A DNA stretch of 55,028 nucleotides from contig CAJXKJ010000017.1 in the NCBI GenBank assembly GCA_913055605.1, forward strand, positions 1-55,028, given 5' to 3'. The translations under genes and the position numbers were made by a program. This document shows positions 35,517-44,373 of the stretch, piece by piece (the first letter of the stretch is position 1; the number at the start of each line of letters is the position of its first letter). Source of the DNA: an uncultured Euryhalocaulis sp. Lineage in GTDB: Bacteria > Pseudomonadota > Alphaproteobacteria > Caulobacterales > Maricaulaceae. Under the pieces are notes generated by a model. It worked only from the letters and a program-made list of their open reading frames with translations, was not told the DNA's origin and made no database searches.

Positions 35517-36320
35517 ATGAGTGCACGCACAGGACATATCCGGGTCGGAATCGGGGGCTGGACCTTCGCCCCCTGGCGGGACGGTACCTTCTATCCCGAG
35601 GGCCTGACCCAGAAGCGGGAGCTGGAATTCGCCTCCCGCGCCCTGACCTCGATCGAGATCAACGGCACCTATTACGGCTCCCAGAAACCGGCCAGCTTCC
35701 GCAAATGGCGGGACGAGACGCCGGAGGGCTTCGTCTTCGCCGTCAAAGGGCCCCGCTTCGCCACCAACCGGCGGGAACTGGCCCAGGCCGGCGAATCCGT
35801 CGACCGCTTCTTCGCCAGCGGCGTGACGGAGCTGGGCGACAAGCTCGGCCCCATCAACTGGCAGTTCGCGCCGACCAAGAAATTCGACGCGGACGACATG
35901 GCCGCCTTTCTGGAGCTGCTGCCGAAGACCGTGGACGGCGTGACCGTCCGCCACGCGCTGGAGGTCCGGCACGACAGCTTTGCCGACCCGGCTTTCGTCG
36001 CGCTCGCCCGCAAGCATGGCGCGGCCATCGTCATGGCGGGGGACAGCAAATATCCCCAGATCGCGGACGCCACGGCGGACTTCGTCTACGCCCGGATCAT
36101 GGGCACGCAGGAGCGCTATAAAGCCGGCTACGCGCCGAAGGCGCTGGACGACTGGGCCGCGCGCGCCAGAAGCTGGGCCGGCGGCCACACGCCCTCGGAT
36201 CTGCAGACGGTCGGCAAACCCGTCGCGGCGAAATCGCGCGACGTCTTTCTCTACGTCATCAGCGGCTGCAAGGCCGCCAATCCCGCCGCGGCGATGGCGC
36301 TGATCGAGCGGGTGGGGTGA
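35517..36320 (+). CDS. DUF72 family protein
   Basis: 267 residues, TIM-barrel-like family (COG1801). Blocks: VGIGGWTFAPWRDGTFYPEG, SIEINGTYYGSQKPASFRKW, FAVKGPRFATN, and ALEVRHDSFADP. Function is unknown, although the family is very widespread. It is divergent from the HWE kinase and converges with the AEC transporter gene with only 7 bp between stops. Confidence 0.9.
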   Translation: MSARTGHIRVGIGGWTFAPWRDGTFYPEGLTQKRELEFASRALTSIEINGTYYGSQKPASFRKWRDETPEGFVFAVKGPRFATNRRELAQAGESVDRFFASGVTELGDKLGPINWQFAPTKKFDADDMAAFLELLPKTVDGVTVRHALEVRHDSFADPAFVALARKHGAAIVMAGDSKYPQIADATADFVYARIMGTQERYKAGYAPKALDDWAARARSWAGGHTPSDLQTVGKPVAAKSRDVFLYVISGCKAANPAAAMALIERVG

Positions 36321-36327
36321 GGGCGCG

Positions 36328-37263
36328 CTACAGTGCGACGCCCAGATAGGCGGCGATGGTGATCAAAGACAGGATGGTGGAGATCAGGATGGTGCGGGAC
36401 GTGACGTCCGCCTCCCGCCCATAGAATTCGGCCAGCATGAACGGCCCGGTCCCGGTCGGCAGGGCGGCCAGCAGCACCGCGGCGTGCACCGCGAAGGGCG
36501 GCAGGCGGAAGACCAGCGCCGCCAGGACCCAGGTGATCGCCGGCTGCGCCAGCAGTTTCAGCCCGACCAGAAGCGCCGTCCCGCCATGCGTCCCCGCGCC
36601 GCTGGCGCGCTTCTCGCCCAGGAACAGGCCCAGCGCGACCAGCGCGCAGGGCGACGCCGCCCCGCCCAGCAGCGTCAGGAAGCTCTGCGCCGGCGCGGGC
36701 ACGGCAAAGCCCGCCAGCGGAAACGCCGCGCCCAGCACCGGCGCGGCGACCAGCGGATTGCGGGCCAGCGACAGCGCCACCTTGCCGATCAGCCGGTGCG
36801 GTCGCGTTTCGGCCTGCAGCCCGATTTCGGCCAGCACGATGGCCGCGGCGAACACGACGCAGACCGTGATCACCGTGGCGATCAGGGTCAGCGGCATCGC
36901 CGCCTCGCCCAGCACCGCGGCCAGCAGCGGAAAGCCCATATAGCCGGTATTGGGATAGGCCCCGTTCAGCCCGTCGATCGCCGAGTCGGCCAGCGGCCGC
37001 GGCCCGCGCAGCCGCAGGACCACCGTGACCGCAAACACGGCGGCCGCGCCCAGGCCGAAGGCCGCGACGAAGCCCGGCCGCCAGATCTCCGCCCAGTCCG
37101 CATTGGCGATGATGTCGAACAGCAGCGCCGGCAGGGCCAGCCAGACCACGAACCGGCTCAGCTCGCTGGTCGCCGCCGGGCCCAGAATCCCGACGCGCCG
37201 CGCCAGCCAACCGGCCAGGATCAGCGCAAAGACAGGCAGCACGAGGGCCAGGATGGACAGCAT
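36328..37263 (-). CDS. AEC (auxin efflux carrier) family transporter
   Basis: 311 residues with ten predicted membrane helices in two repeats separated by a hydrophilic loop (~residues 150-170). The conserved NGAYPNTGYMGFPLL segment matches the broken helix of the BART superfamily (malate/malonate permease MdcF-like). The ATG at 37263 gives MLSILALVLPVFALILAGWL; upstream extension runs through the tRNA gene. Substrate is unknown. The tRNA-Leu gene lies 70 bp upstream on the same strand. Confidence 0.9.
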   Translation of the reverse strand: MLSILALVLPVFALILAGWLARRVGILGPAATSELSRFVVWLALPALLFDIIANADWAEIWRPGFVAAFGLGAAAVFAVTVVLRLRGPRPLADSAIDGLNGAYPNTGYMGFPLLAAVLGEAAMPLTLIATVITVCVVFAAAIVLAEIGLQAETRPHRLIGKVALSLARNPLVAAPVLGAAFPLAGFAVPAPAQSFLTLLGGAASPCALVALGLFLGEKRASGAGTHGGTALLVGLKLLAQPAITWVLAALVFRLPPFAVHAAVLLAALPTGTGPFMLAEFYGREADVTSRTILISTILSLITIAAYLGVAL

Positions 37264-37329
37264 GATTCCTGATCGGGGCGCCCTGGTCCGGGCGGATGGG
37301 ACGATCCGCCGCCGCGGCGCGGCGAATCC

Positions 37330-37416
37330 TGGTACGGGTGGCCGGACTCGAACCGGCAAGTTCTTGCGAACGGGGGATTTTGAATCCCCTGCGTCTACCA
37401 ATTCCGCCACACCCGC
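37330..37416 (-). tRNA. tRNA-Leu (anticodon CAA)
   Basis: 87 nt with encoded CCA. Acceptor arms GCGGGTG and CACCCGT pair with one G-U; the anticodon stem GGGGA/TCCCC frames the loop TTCAAAA, giving anticodon CAA for UUG codons. A long variable arm (CGTTCGCAAGAACTTG region) and the T arm GCCGG-TTCGAGT-CCGGC are typical of class II tRNA-Leu. No attachment-site duplicate or integrase is near it. Confidence 0.97.
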
Positions 37417-37429
37417 AGACTGCGCGGGG

Positions 37430-37457
37430 ACCATAGTTTGGGCGCGGGCCCGGTCAA
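37430..37457 (-). promoter_or_regulatory. Promoter of tRNA-Leu
   Basis: Minus strand -35 TTGACC (37452-37457), 16-bp spacer, -10 TATGGT (37430-37435), about 14 bp upstream of the mature tRNA 5' end. Confidence 0.6.
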
Positions 37458-37538
37458 TCTGCGGCGCTGCCCCCGGCCTGCGGAAGCGGCGATTTATCGC
37501 CTTCGCCAAATCCGCCTTGCATGGTTAGAGTGCGCGCC

Positions 37539-38051
37539 ATGACAAGGCGCGGACTCACCCCCGCACGGGCTGCGGCGCTCTGCCTGGCGGCGAGCGCCGT
37601 TTTGCTGGTTGCGGTCCATATCTTCGACGCATTCGGCTACGTCCCCTGTCCCCTCTGCCTGCATCAGAGGGAGGTTCACTGGCTCGCTCTGGCCGTCGCC
37701 GCCGCCGCGCTGCTGCTGACCACCCGGCCCACCACCTCCGGATTCGCCCGGATCGCGGTCATCGCGCTGGCCGTCGTCTATCTCGGCAGCGCCGCGCTGG
37801 CGGGCTATCACGCGGGCGTCGAGTATCACTGGTGGCCCGCGCCGCCCTGCGAGGCCGGCGGCGGGGTCATCAACAGCGCCGACCTGCTGGAATCGCTGTC
37901 GCGGCCCAGCCGCGCCGTGCCCTGCGACGAGGCGGCCTGGACGCTCTTCGGCGTGTCGCTGGCGGGCTATAATTTCCTGGCGTCGCTGCTGCTGGCGGCG
38001 GTCGCCGCCGGCGGCGCGCTGTCGCGCCGGCGCGGAAAATTCTTCCACTGA
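37539..38051 (+). CDS. DsbB-family disulfide bond formation protein
   Basis: 170 residues from ATG 37539 (an in-frame ATG at 37521 is an alternative). Four membrane helices. The first periplasmic loop has the CPLC redox pair (VPCPLCLHQRE) and the second loop has the Cys pair in PPCEAGG and VPCDEAAW, as needed to reoxidise a DsbA-type thioredoxin and pass electrons to ubiquinone. The final helix holds LFGVSLAGYN. A quinone biosynthesis gene, coq7, follows 20 bp downstream. Confidence 0.9.
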   Translation: MTRRGLTPARAAALCLAASAVLLVAVHIFDAFGYVPCPLCLHQREVHWLALAVAAAALLLTTRPTTSGFARIAVIALAVVYLGSAALAGYHAGVEYHWWPAPPCEAGGGVINSADLLESLSRPSRAVPCDEAAWTLFGVSLAGYNFLASLLLAAVAAGGALSRRRGKFFH

Positions 38052-38071
38052 GGCCGGAGCGCACGCCGCCG

Positions 38072-38650
38072 ATGACCACGCCCCCGACCAACCCGCGCCC
38101 CCGCGCCCCCGGCGATTCCCGCCGCGCGCAGCGGATTGCGGAGATGATCCGCGTCGACCACGCCGGGGAATATGGCGCGGTCGCGATCTATCGGGGCCAG
38201 CGCGCGGTGCTCGGCCGCGCCGCCGCCACGCGCCGCGCCGCCGCCGAGATCGCGCAGATGGAGGCGCAGGAGCAGGAGCATCTGGACGCCTTCGATACGC
38301 TGATCGCCCAGCGCCGCGTCCGCCCGACGGCGCTGGCGCCGGTCTGGGACGCCGCCGGCTTCGCTCTCGGGGCCGCCACCGCCCTGATCGGGGAAAAGGC
38401 CGCCCACGCCTGCACCGAAGCGGTGGAGGAGGTGATCGAGCAGCATTACGCCGCCCAGATCGTGGAGCTGGAGGCCGATGGCGCGGAGCCGGAGCTGACC
38501 GCCGCCTTCACGAAATTCCGCGAGGAAGAGCTGGAGCACCGCGACACCGCCATCGCCGAAGGATCGCGGGAGGCGCCCGGCTACGGCCTGCTGACCGGCC
38601 TGATCAAGGCCGGCTGCCGCGCCGCCATCAGGATCAGCGAAAAAGTCTGA
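38072..38650 (+). CDS. coq7: Demethoxyubiquinone hydroxylase (Coq7)
   Basis: 192 residues. Di-iron carboxylate ligands appear in order: DHAGEYGA, EAQEQEHLD, TEAVEEVIEQHYAAQ and EEELEHRDTA, the ExxH repeats of the Coq7/ferritin-like fold. It hydroxylates 2-octaprenyl-3-methyl-6-methoxybenzoquinol, the last ring hydroxylation of ubiquinone synthesis. The N-terminal 20 residues are Pro-rich. It lies 20 bp after DsbB and is likely co-transcribed. Confidence 0.95.
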   Translation: MTTPPTNPRPRAPGDSRRAQRIAEMIRVDHAGEYGAVAIYRGQRAVLGRAAATRRAAAEIAQMEAQEQEHLDAFDTLIAQRRVRPTALAPVWDAAGFALGAATALIGEKAAHACTEAVEEVIEQHYAAQIVELEADGAEPELTAAFTKFREEELEHRDTAIAEGSREAPGYGLLTGLIKAGCRAAIRISEKV

Positions 38651-38675
38651 TTTTCTGCGGCGTGCGGCGGCGCGC

Positions 38676-39092
38676 CTAGCGCCCGAACAGCCGCGCCCCG
38701 CCGGCCACCCGCTCCCGCCACAGCAGCAAAGTCGGGGTCACCAGCAATTCCATCGCCATTGGCAACAGGGTCTCGGTCTCCGGCTTCGGATTCAGGATGA
38801 AGCCGTACAGCCGCGCCAGCCCGCCCGCGATCACCAGCGCGCACAGGATGCGGAACCGCGCGCCCTTGCGGTGGATGCCCGGAACCGCGCTCCAGAAGCC
38901 CAGCCCGATGGCTAGAAGCAGTCCGGACAGATAGCGGACATGGCCGTCCCCGGCCGCGCTCAGATCGGACTCGCCGGACAGGAAATCCTGTCCCGTCAGG
39001 ACGCCCAGAAGGCCGGCGCCCACGGGCACGATTGCGGCGATCGACACGGCCAGCTGCAGCGCGCTGCGCTCGGCGGCCGCGCGTCCCGCCAC
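38676..39092 (-). CDS. DUF4345 membrane protein
   Basis: 138 residues with four membrane helices. The DUF4345 signature is visible: VPVGAGLLGVLTG, HVRYLSGLLLAIGLGFW and VIAGGLARLYGFIL followed by MELLVTPTLLLW. Function unknown. It follows folB by 4 bp on the same strand. Confidence 0.85.
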   Translation of the reverse strand: MAGRAAAERSALQLAVSIAAIVPVGAGLLGVLTGQDFLSGESDLSAAGDGHVRYLSGLLLAIGLGFWSAVPGIHRKGARFRILCALVIAGGLARLYGFILNPKPETETLLPMAMELLVTPTLLLWRERVAGGARLFGR

Positions 39093-39096
39093 GGCC

Positions 39097-39507
39097 TCAG
39101 GCCGCCTTTCGCCGGAACATGGTGCATCCGACCGACTGGGCGTTGGCGTAGGCGTCGGTCTTCTGCACCTCGACGGTGGCGGCCAGCGCCTTCTCCGGCT
39201 CCAGCGCCAGGGTCAGCACCGCCTCGCACAGCGTCTCCTGCAGGTTGAAGTGACGCTCCTCGATCATCTTCTCGATGTTCGTGCGCAGATAGTCATAGTC
39301 CAGAACTTGCCCGATTCGGTCCGTGCGGTCCCAGCTCAGGTTCGCGAAAACGGTGACCGAGACATGGATCGTCTGGCGGCGTTCGCGTTCATAGTCGTAG
39401 ATGCCGATGCTGGCCTCCACGCACAGATCCTCCAGACGGTAGACGACGATCTCGCCCTCCACCGCGCCGGACAGCGCCTGCTCGATCAGGCTGCGCGGGC
39501 TGCTCAT
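39097..39507 (-). CDS. folB: Dihydroneopterin aldolase-like protein (FolB family)
   Basis: 136 residues, tunnelling fold. EASIGIYDYERERRQTIHVSV is the FolB signature, followed by VLDYDYLRTNIEKMIEERHF and LQETLCEAVL; the catalytic Glu (in the first block) and C-terminal Lys (VEVQKTDA) are both present. It converts dihydroneopterin to 6-hydroxymethyl-dihydropterin in folate synthesis or acts as an epimerase. Overlap of 4 bp with the SDR gene couples their translation. Confidence 0.85.
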   Translation of the reverse strand: MSSPRSLIEQALSGAVEGEIVVYRLEDLCVEASIGIYDYERERRQTIHVSVTVFANLSWDRTDRIGQVLDYDYLRTNIEKMIEERHFNLQETLCEAVLTLALEPEKALAATVEVQKTDAYANAQSVGCTMFRRKAA

Positions 39508-40268
39508 TCGTCCATGTCCTTTTCTGTCACGTCCTTTTCTGTGGCTTTGTACAGAACGTCGCTGCGCATCGCGTCCAGATGCTGTCCGCCGTCCACGGTG
39601 ATCGTCTCGCCCGTCATGCTGGGCGTATCCAGGATAAAGCGCACCGCGCGCACGATGTCCTCCGGCGTGGCGCCGCCACGCATCGGGTTCATGCGGTGCG
39701 CGGCGTGGAATTCCTTCTCGCTCTGCCCCTTCACCGGCAGCGTCACGCCCGGCGCCACCGCGTTCACCCGCACGCGCGGGGCCAGCGCCATGGCCATCGT
39801 CTCGGTCGCCCCCAGCAGGGCGTATTTCGACAGCGTGTAGGAAAAGAAGTCGGGGTTCAGGTTGAACAGCTTCTGGTCCAGCAGGTTGACGACACAGCCC
39901 GAATTGCGGCCGGCGTGAAATTTCGCCATGGCGGAGGCCAGCAGCACCGGCGCCATCAGATTGATCTTCAGATTGCGCATCAGGCTGTCGGCCGTGACGT
40001 CCTCGGGCCGGTCCGGCTCGAAGATGGAGGCCGAATTGATCAGCGCGTCGATCCGCCCCTGCGCCCGCAGGAAGCCTTTCACGCCATGCGAATCCTCAAG
40101 ATCGAACGCCGCGGTCCGGCCGCCGGTCCGCTCCGCCAGATGCTCGGCCTCGTCGCGCGAGCGGTTATAGTGAATCACCAGCGACCAGCCGTCTTCGGCC
40201 AGCGCTTCTGCGATCGCCCGGCCCAGACGCTTGCCAGCGCCGGTCACGAGGGCGACTTTCCGGGTCAT
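39504..40268 (-). CDS. SDR oxidoreductase, pteridine reductase/FolM-like
   Basis: 254 residues. Rossmann motif [16 protein letters not shown] (the KRLG variant of pteridine reductases and FolM), NSAS strand, and the catalytic YTLSK. Together with the overlapping FolB gene it suggests reduction of a dihydropterin or dihydrofolate. No dihydrofolate reductase gene is in the window. The ATG at 40268 shares bases with the oppositely directed uvrC start (CATG). Confidence 0.8.
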   Translation of the reverse strand: MTRKVALVTGAGKRLGRAIAEALAEDGWSLVIHYNRSRDEAEHLAERTGGRTAAFDLEDSHGVKGFLRAQGRIDALINSASIFEPDRPEDVTADSLMRNLKINLMAPVLLASAMAKFHAGRNSGCVVNLLDQKLFNLNPDFFSYTLSKYALLGATETMAMALAPRVRVNAVAPGVTLPVKGQSEKEFHAAHRMNPMRGGATPEDIVRAVRFILDTPSMTGETITVDGGQHLDAMRSDVLYKATEKDVTEKDMDE

Positions 40269-42282
40269 GCCTAACCTCTCCGACCGTTCCGGGGGCGCCG
40301 CCGCTAATGGCGGAAACGGCGCCGCCGCACAAGACGAGGACGCCGCGCCCAAGGACTCGGCGACGAAGGGCGTGCGCCGGCCGGAGCCGGGCGACATGGG
40401 CCTGGGCAGCGACATGCCGGGCGTGGACGCCGGCCCGACCCTGCGCGGCGTGGCGCTGATCGCCGACCAGGTGAAGCGCCTGCCGGGCAAGCCCGGCGTC
40501 TACCGCATGATGGGGGAGGGGGAGGAGGTCCTCTATGTCGGCAAGGCGCGCGACCTGAAAAAGCGCGTCACCTCCTACGCCAAGTCCGGCGGCCACACGA
40601 ACCGCATCGCCGCGATGATCCGCGCCACGTGGTCCATGGAGTTCGTCGTCACCGCGACGGAGACCGAGGCCCTGCTGCTGGAGGCGAACCTCATCAAGCG
40701 GCTGAAGCCGCGCTACAACGTCACGCTCCGCGACGACAAATCCTATCCCTATATCTTGCTGCGCCGGGACCATGACGCGCCGCAGGTGCTGAAGCATCGC
40801 GGCGCGCGCAGCATCACGGGCGATTATTTCGGCCCCTTCGCCAGCGCCGGCGCCGTCAACGCCACGCTGAACACGCTGCAGAAGGCCTTCCTTCTCAGAA
40901 CGTGCTCGGACAGCGTCTATGACAGCCGCACCCGCCCCTGCATGCTGCACCAGATCAAGCGCTGCAGCGCGCCCTGCGTCGGCGAAATCTCCACCGAAGA
41001 CTACGCCGTGCTGGTGCGGGAGGCGGAGGATTTCCTCTCCGGCCGCTCCGATACGCTGCTGAAGCGGCTGCAAAAGGAAATGGCCGCCGCGTCGGAGCGG
41101 ATGGATTTCGAAACCGCCGCCGCGGTGCGCGACCGGATCCGGGCGCTGAGCGCGGTCAGCGAGACCCAGGGCGTGAACCCCGAAGGCGTTGCCGAGGCGG
41201 ACGTCGTGGCCGTCGCCGCCGAAGGCGGGCGCTCCTGCGTCCAGGTCTTCTTCTTCCGCGCCGGCCAGAACTGGGGCAATCGCAGCTTCTTCCCGCATCA
41301 CGACAAGGACGCGGAGGCGGGCGACATCCTCGCCGCCTTCCTCGCCCAGTTCTATGACGACAAGCCCGCGCCGAAACAGGTCCTGGTCAATGTCGATTTC
41401 GAGGAACGGGAATTGCTGGCCGAAGCGCTGACCCTGCGCGCCGGCCAGCGGGTGGAGGTGCGTGCCCCCGCCCGCGGCGCCAAGCGCGGCCTGGTCGGCC
41501 AGGCGGAGACGAACGCCCGCGAGGCGCTGCGCCGGAAAATGGCCGAAGGCGCGGCCCAGGCGAAAATCCTGGCCGCGGTGGCCGAGACCTTCAGCCTGGA
41601 CGCCCCGCCGGAGCGGGTGGAGGTGTTCGACAACTCCCACATCATGGGCACGAACGCGCTGGGCGCGATGATCGTCTCGGGGCCCGAGGGCTTCCTCAAG
41701 AACCAGTACCGCAAGTTCAACATCAAGTCGGAGACGCTGACCCCCGGCGACGACTACGCGATGATGCGCGAGGTCCTGTCCCGCCGCTACGGCCGCCTGG
41801 CCAAGGAACTGGAGAAAGGGGACGCGGCCGCCCGCCCCGACCTCGTCCTGGTCGACGGCGGCAAGGGCCAGCTGTCGGAGGCCGAGGCGGTGATGGCCGA
41901 TCTGGGTCTCAGCGACATTCCGCTGGTCGGCGTCGCCAAGGGGCCGGATCGCAATGCGGGGCGGGAGGTCTTCTATATTCCGGGCCGCGAGCCGATCCGC
42001 CTGCCGCCGGCCAATCCGGTGCTCTATTACGTCCAGCGCCTGCGGGACGAGGCGCACCGCTTCGCCATCGGCGCGCACCGCGCAAAGCGTGCGGCGGCCG
42101 CAAAACAGAACCCGCTGGACGAAATTCCGGGCGTGGGGCCGGAGCGGAAACGCGCCCTGCTCGCCCGCTTCGGCAGCGCCCGGGGCGTCAGCCGCGCCGC
42201 GCTGGCGGACCTTGAACGGACCGAGGGCGTTTCAACCGCCTTGGCGAGGAAGATTTATGACTGGTTCCACGACGGCGCCTGA
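40267..42282 (+). CDS. uvrC: Excinuclease ABC subunit C
   Basis: Makes both incisions in nucleotide excision repair. 671 residues from ATG 40267. The GIY-YIG domain begins at [23 protein letters not shown] (split by the Tyr residues of the motif), the UVR domain is at [28 protein letters not shown], the RNase H-like endonuclease has [11 protein letters not shown] and [15 protein letters not shown], and a C-terminal helix-hairpin-helix has [19 protein letters not shown]. The first ~45 residues are low-complexity; ATG 40396 with GGAG 9 nt upstream is a good alternative start. pgsA overlaps its 3' end by 26 bp. Confidence 0.96.
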   Translation: MPNLSDRSGGAAANGGNGAAAQDEDAAPKDSATKGVRRPEPGDMGLGSDMPGVDAGPTLRGVALIADQVKRLPGKPGVYRMMGEGEEVLYVGKARDLKKRVTSYAKSGGHTNRIAAMIRATWSMEFVVTATETEALLLEANLIKRLKPRYNVTLRDDKSYPYILLRRDHDAPQVLKHRGARSITGDYFGPFASAGAVNATLNTLQKAFLLRTCSDSVYDSRTRPCMLHQIKRCSAPCVGEISTEDYAVLVREAEDFLSGRSDTLLKRLQKEMAAASERMDFETAAAVRDRIRALSAVSETQGVNPEGVAEADVVAVAAEGGRSCVQVFFFRAGQNWGNRSFFPHHDKDAEAGDILAAFLAQFYDDKPAPKQVLVNVDFEERELLAEALTLRAGQRVEVRAPARGAKRGLVGQAETNAREALRRKMAEGAAQAKILAAVAETFSLDAPPERVEVFDNSHIMGTNALGAMIVSGPEGFLKNQYRKFNIKSETLTPGDDYAMMREVLSRRYGRLAKELEKGDAAARPDLVLVDGGKGQLSEAEAVMADLGLSDIPLVGVAKGPDRNAGREVFYIPGREPIRLPPANPVLYYVQRLRDEAHRFAIGAHRAKRAAAAKQNPLDEIPGVGPERKRALLARFGSARGVSRAALADLERTEGVSTALARKIYDWFHDGA

Positions 42283-42877
42283 CGGCTTTCGCCGGCAGGT
42301 CCCCACGCTTCTCACCGCTCTGCGGATCGCGCTCACTTTGCCGGTGGCGCTGTTCATCGTGATGGATACGGCCTGGGCGGGGATCGCCGCCTTTGTGCTG
42401 TTTATCGCGGCGGCGGCGCTGGACTATTTCGACGGCAAGCTGGCGCGCGCCTGGAACGCGGTGACCGAATTCGGCCGGGCGCTGGACCCGGTGGCCGACA
42501 AGGTGCTGGTCGCCGGCGTCCTGCTGGCGCTGGCGGTCGACGGCCTGCTGCTCGCCTCGCTGCTGTTGCCTGCGGTCGTCATTGTCGGGCGCGACTTCCT
42601 GATCTGCGGCATGCGCGAATTCGCCGCCGACCAGCGCCGCACCCTGCATGTCAGCAAGCTCGCCAAATGGAAAACCACGGCCGAACTCGCCGCGATCGGC
42701 TTCCTTCTCGCCGCGCCGGGCCTGGGTCCGCTCACCGGCGCCGCGGCGCCCGGCCTGTTCCGCACCGGCGCCGTCCTCCTCTGGATCGCCGCCGCGCTCT
42801 CGGCCTGGACGGGCGCGGCCTATGTGAAATCGGTGCTGCCCGCGCCAAAGGGGCGCGGCCCGGTCGACTACGACTAG
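42257..42877 (+). CDS. pgsA: CDP-diacylglycerol-glycerol-3-phosphate 3-phosphatidyltransferase
   Basis: 206 residues, six membrane helices. The CDP-alcohol phosphotransferase motif is exact: D-YF-DG-KL-AR, eight residues, G-RAL-D-PVA-D ([15 protein letters not shown]...). It makes phosphatidylglycerophosphate, the committed step to phosphatidylglycerol and cardiolipin. The ATG lies within the last codons of uvrC, a conserved uvrC-pgsA coupling in Proteobacteria. Confidence 0.95.
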   Translation: MTGSTTAPDGFRRQVPTLLTALRIALTLPVALFIVMDTAWAGIAAFVLFIAAAALDYFDGKLARAWNAVTEFGRALDPVADKVLVAGVLLALAVDGLLLASLLLPAVVIVGRDFLICGMREFAADQRRTLHVSKLAKWKTTAELAAIGFLLAAPGLGPLTGAAAPGLFRTGAVLLWIAAALSAWTGAAYVKSVLPAPKGRGPVDYD

Positions 42878-42895
42878 GCCTCGGTTCTTTCGGCC

Positions 42896-43084
42896 TTAGT
42901 CCTTCGACTTGTGCTCGGGTTTGCCCTTGCGCTTGGTCTCGGCGAAATCCTCCAGCTCGGACTCGCTCATCGAGTCGTACATCGACTTCGATGCGCCTTT
43001 CAGCTCGGAGACCTTGGTGTCGCCGCGCTTGGCGGACAGGGCCGCCCCGGCGGCTTTCTGCTGGGCTGCGGATTTGGCGGGCAT
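42896..43084 (-). CDS. DUF3008 small protein
   Basis: 62 residues, very basic and Ala/Ser/Lys-rich: MPAKSAAQQKAAGAALSAKR, then LKGASKSMYDSMSESELEDFA and KRKGKPEH. This is the DUF3008 consensus almost throughout. Function unknown; probably disordered or nucleic-acid-associated. ATG 43084 matches the family start rather than the upstream ATG at 43096. The LexA-type box at 43178-43192 lies 94 bp upstream and could in principle affect both directions. Confidence 0.9.
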   Translation of the reverse strand: MPAKSAAQQKAAGAALSAKRGDTKVSELKGASKSMYDSMSESELEDFAETKRKGKPEHKSKD

Positions 43085-43177
43085 GGTCGCCTCCATTTCT
43101 TCTCATCCGACGTCCAGAAAACGCCGGTCCCGCCGGCGCCGTTCCTGTGGCTCTGCATGATGCCGATCATGAGCATC

Positions 43178-43192
43178 GTTCTTGTTATGTTC
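43178..43192. promoter_or_regulatory. LexA (SOS) box, GTTC-N7-GTTC
   Basis: GTTC-TTGTTAT-GTTC exactly matches the alphaproteobacterial LexA operator. It overlaps a possible -35 element TTGTTA (43183-43188), which is 16 bp from TATCAT (43205-43210), just upstream of the radical SAM start. That is the geometry of a repressor site at a promoter. Confidence 0.8.
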
Positions 43193-43217
43193 TCGGCATA
43201 GGACTATCATCCTATGG

Positions 43218-44321
43218 ATGGCCGAGCATGAGCGCCCCTGTCTGACCCCCGATACGCTGCCGGAGGCGCTGCGCCCCGGCGGCCGCGGCGCGCGCTCCAA
43301 TATCGCCGGAAGGTTCGAGCCGGACGCGCGACAGATCTTCCATGACGGCTGGGACAGCGGCGACGAACCCAAACGCCTGCGCACCATCCTGACGCCGGAC
43401 CACCCCAAAAGCATCGTCAGCACGAACAATTCGCCGGACATTTCCTTCGACCGCTCGATCAATCCCTATCAGGGCTGCGAGCACGGCTGCATCTATTGCT
43501 ACGCCCGGCCCAGCCACGCCTATTGGGGCTTGTCGCCGGGGCTGGATTTCGAATCCCGCATCTTCTTCAAGCCGGACGCCGCGAAACTGCTGGAGGCCGC
43601 GTTCGCCCGCCCGCGCTACCGGCCCGTGCCCATCGTCATCGGCGGCAATACCGACCCCTACCAGCCGGCGGAGCGGGACAAGGAGATCACGCGCGGCCTG
43701 CTGAAAGTCTTCCTGAAGCACCGCCACCCGGTCCTGCTGATCACCAAGAACGCGCTGATCGTCCGCGATCTGGATTTGCTGGCCCCGCTTGCCGCCCAGG
43801 GCCTGGTGCGCGCGGCGGTCAGCGTCACCACGCTGGACCGCAAGCTGGCGCGGGATATGGAGCCGCGCGCCGCCACGCCGGAGCGCCGCCTCTGGGCCAT
43901 CGAACAGCTCTCAAAAGCTGGCGTCCCCGTCACCATCATGACCGCCCCGATCGTGCCCGGCCTGACGGAGCATGAGATCGAGGCGTTGCTGGAGCGCGGG
44001 GCGGCCGCCGGCGCCTTGTCCGCCGCCTATGTCCTGCTGCGCCTGCCGATGGAGATCGCGCCGCTGTTCAAGGAATGGCTGGCGACCACCCGGCCGGACG
44101 CCGCCGCCCGCGTCATGTCGCTGATGCGCCAGAGCCGGGGCGGGCGGGACTACGACTCCGACTGGGGCGCGCGCCAGCGCGGAACCGGCCCGATGGCCCA
44201 GCTCATCTCCCGCCGCTTCCACGCCGCCTGCCGGCGCCTCGGCCTCAATAAAGAGCGCACGGCCGTGCGCACCGATTTGTTCGTGAAACCCGCCGACACG
44301 ATCCAGCCCAGCCTGTTCTGA
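43218..44321 (+). CDS. Radical SAM protein, PA0069/SplB-like (COG1533)
   Basis: 367 residues. The 4Fe-4S cluster motif CEHGCIYCYARP (CxxxCxxC) lies near residue 90, followed by GGNTDPYQPAE and IMTAPIVPGLTEHE, blocks of the COG1533 group that includes spore photoproduct lyase relatives. The N-terminal RSNIAGRFE and TPDHPKSIVSTNNSPDISF segments are characteristic of the PA0069 subfamily. A role in DNA damage response is inferred from COG membership and from the perfect LexA box in its promoter. The ATG at 43218 would give a very short or absent 5' leader. Confidence 0.9.
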   Translation: MAEHERPCLTPDTLPEALRPGGRGARSNIAGRFEPDARQIFHDGWDSGDEPKRLRTILTPDHPKSIVSTNNSPDISFDRSINPYQGCEHGCIYCYARPSHAYWGLSPGLDFESRIFFKPDAAKLLEAAFARPRYRPVPIVIGGNTDPYQPAERDKEITRGLLKVFLKHRHPVLLITKNALIVRDLDLLAPLAAQGLVRAAVSVTTLDRKLARDMEPRAATPERRLWAIEQLSKAGVPVTIMTAPIVPGLTEHEIEALLERGAAAGALSAAYVLLRLPMEIAPLFKEWLATTRPDAAARVMSLMRQSRGGRDYDSDWGARQRGTGPMAQLISRRFHAACRRLGLNKERTAVRTDLFVKPADTIQPSLF

Positions 44322-44373
44322 CCGCGCCGTCCCGACTACCGTCTCTGCGGGCGGAGAAACGGAAGGGACGATC

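Noticed and set aside
37330-37416. tRNA-Leu as an integration site for a mobile element
   Set aside because: No integrase, no duplicated 3' tRNA fragment, and flanking genes are ordinary and of matching composition.
40165-42078. A 637-codon minus-strand open frame opposite uvrC
   Set aside because: Shadow of uvrC with no domain signature.
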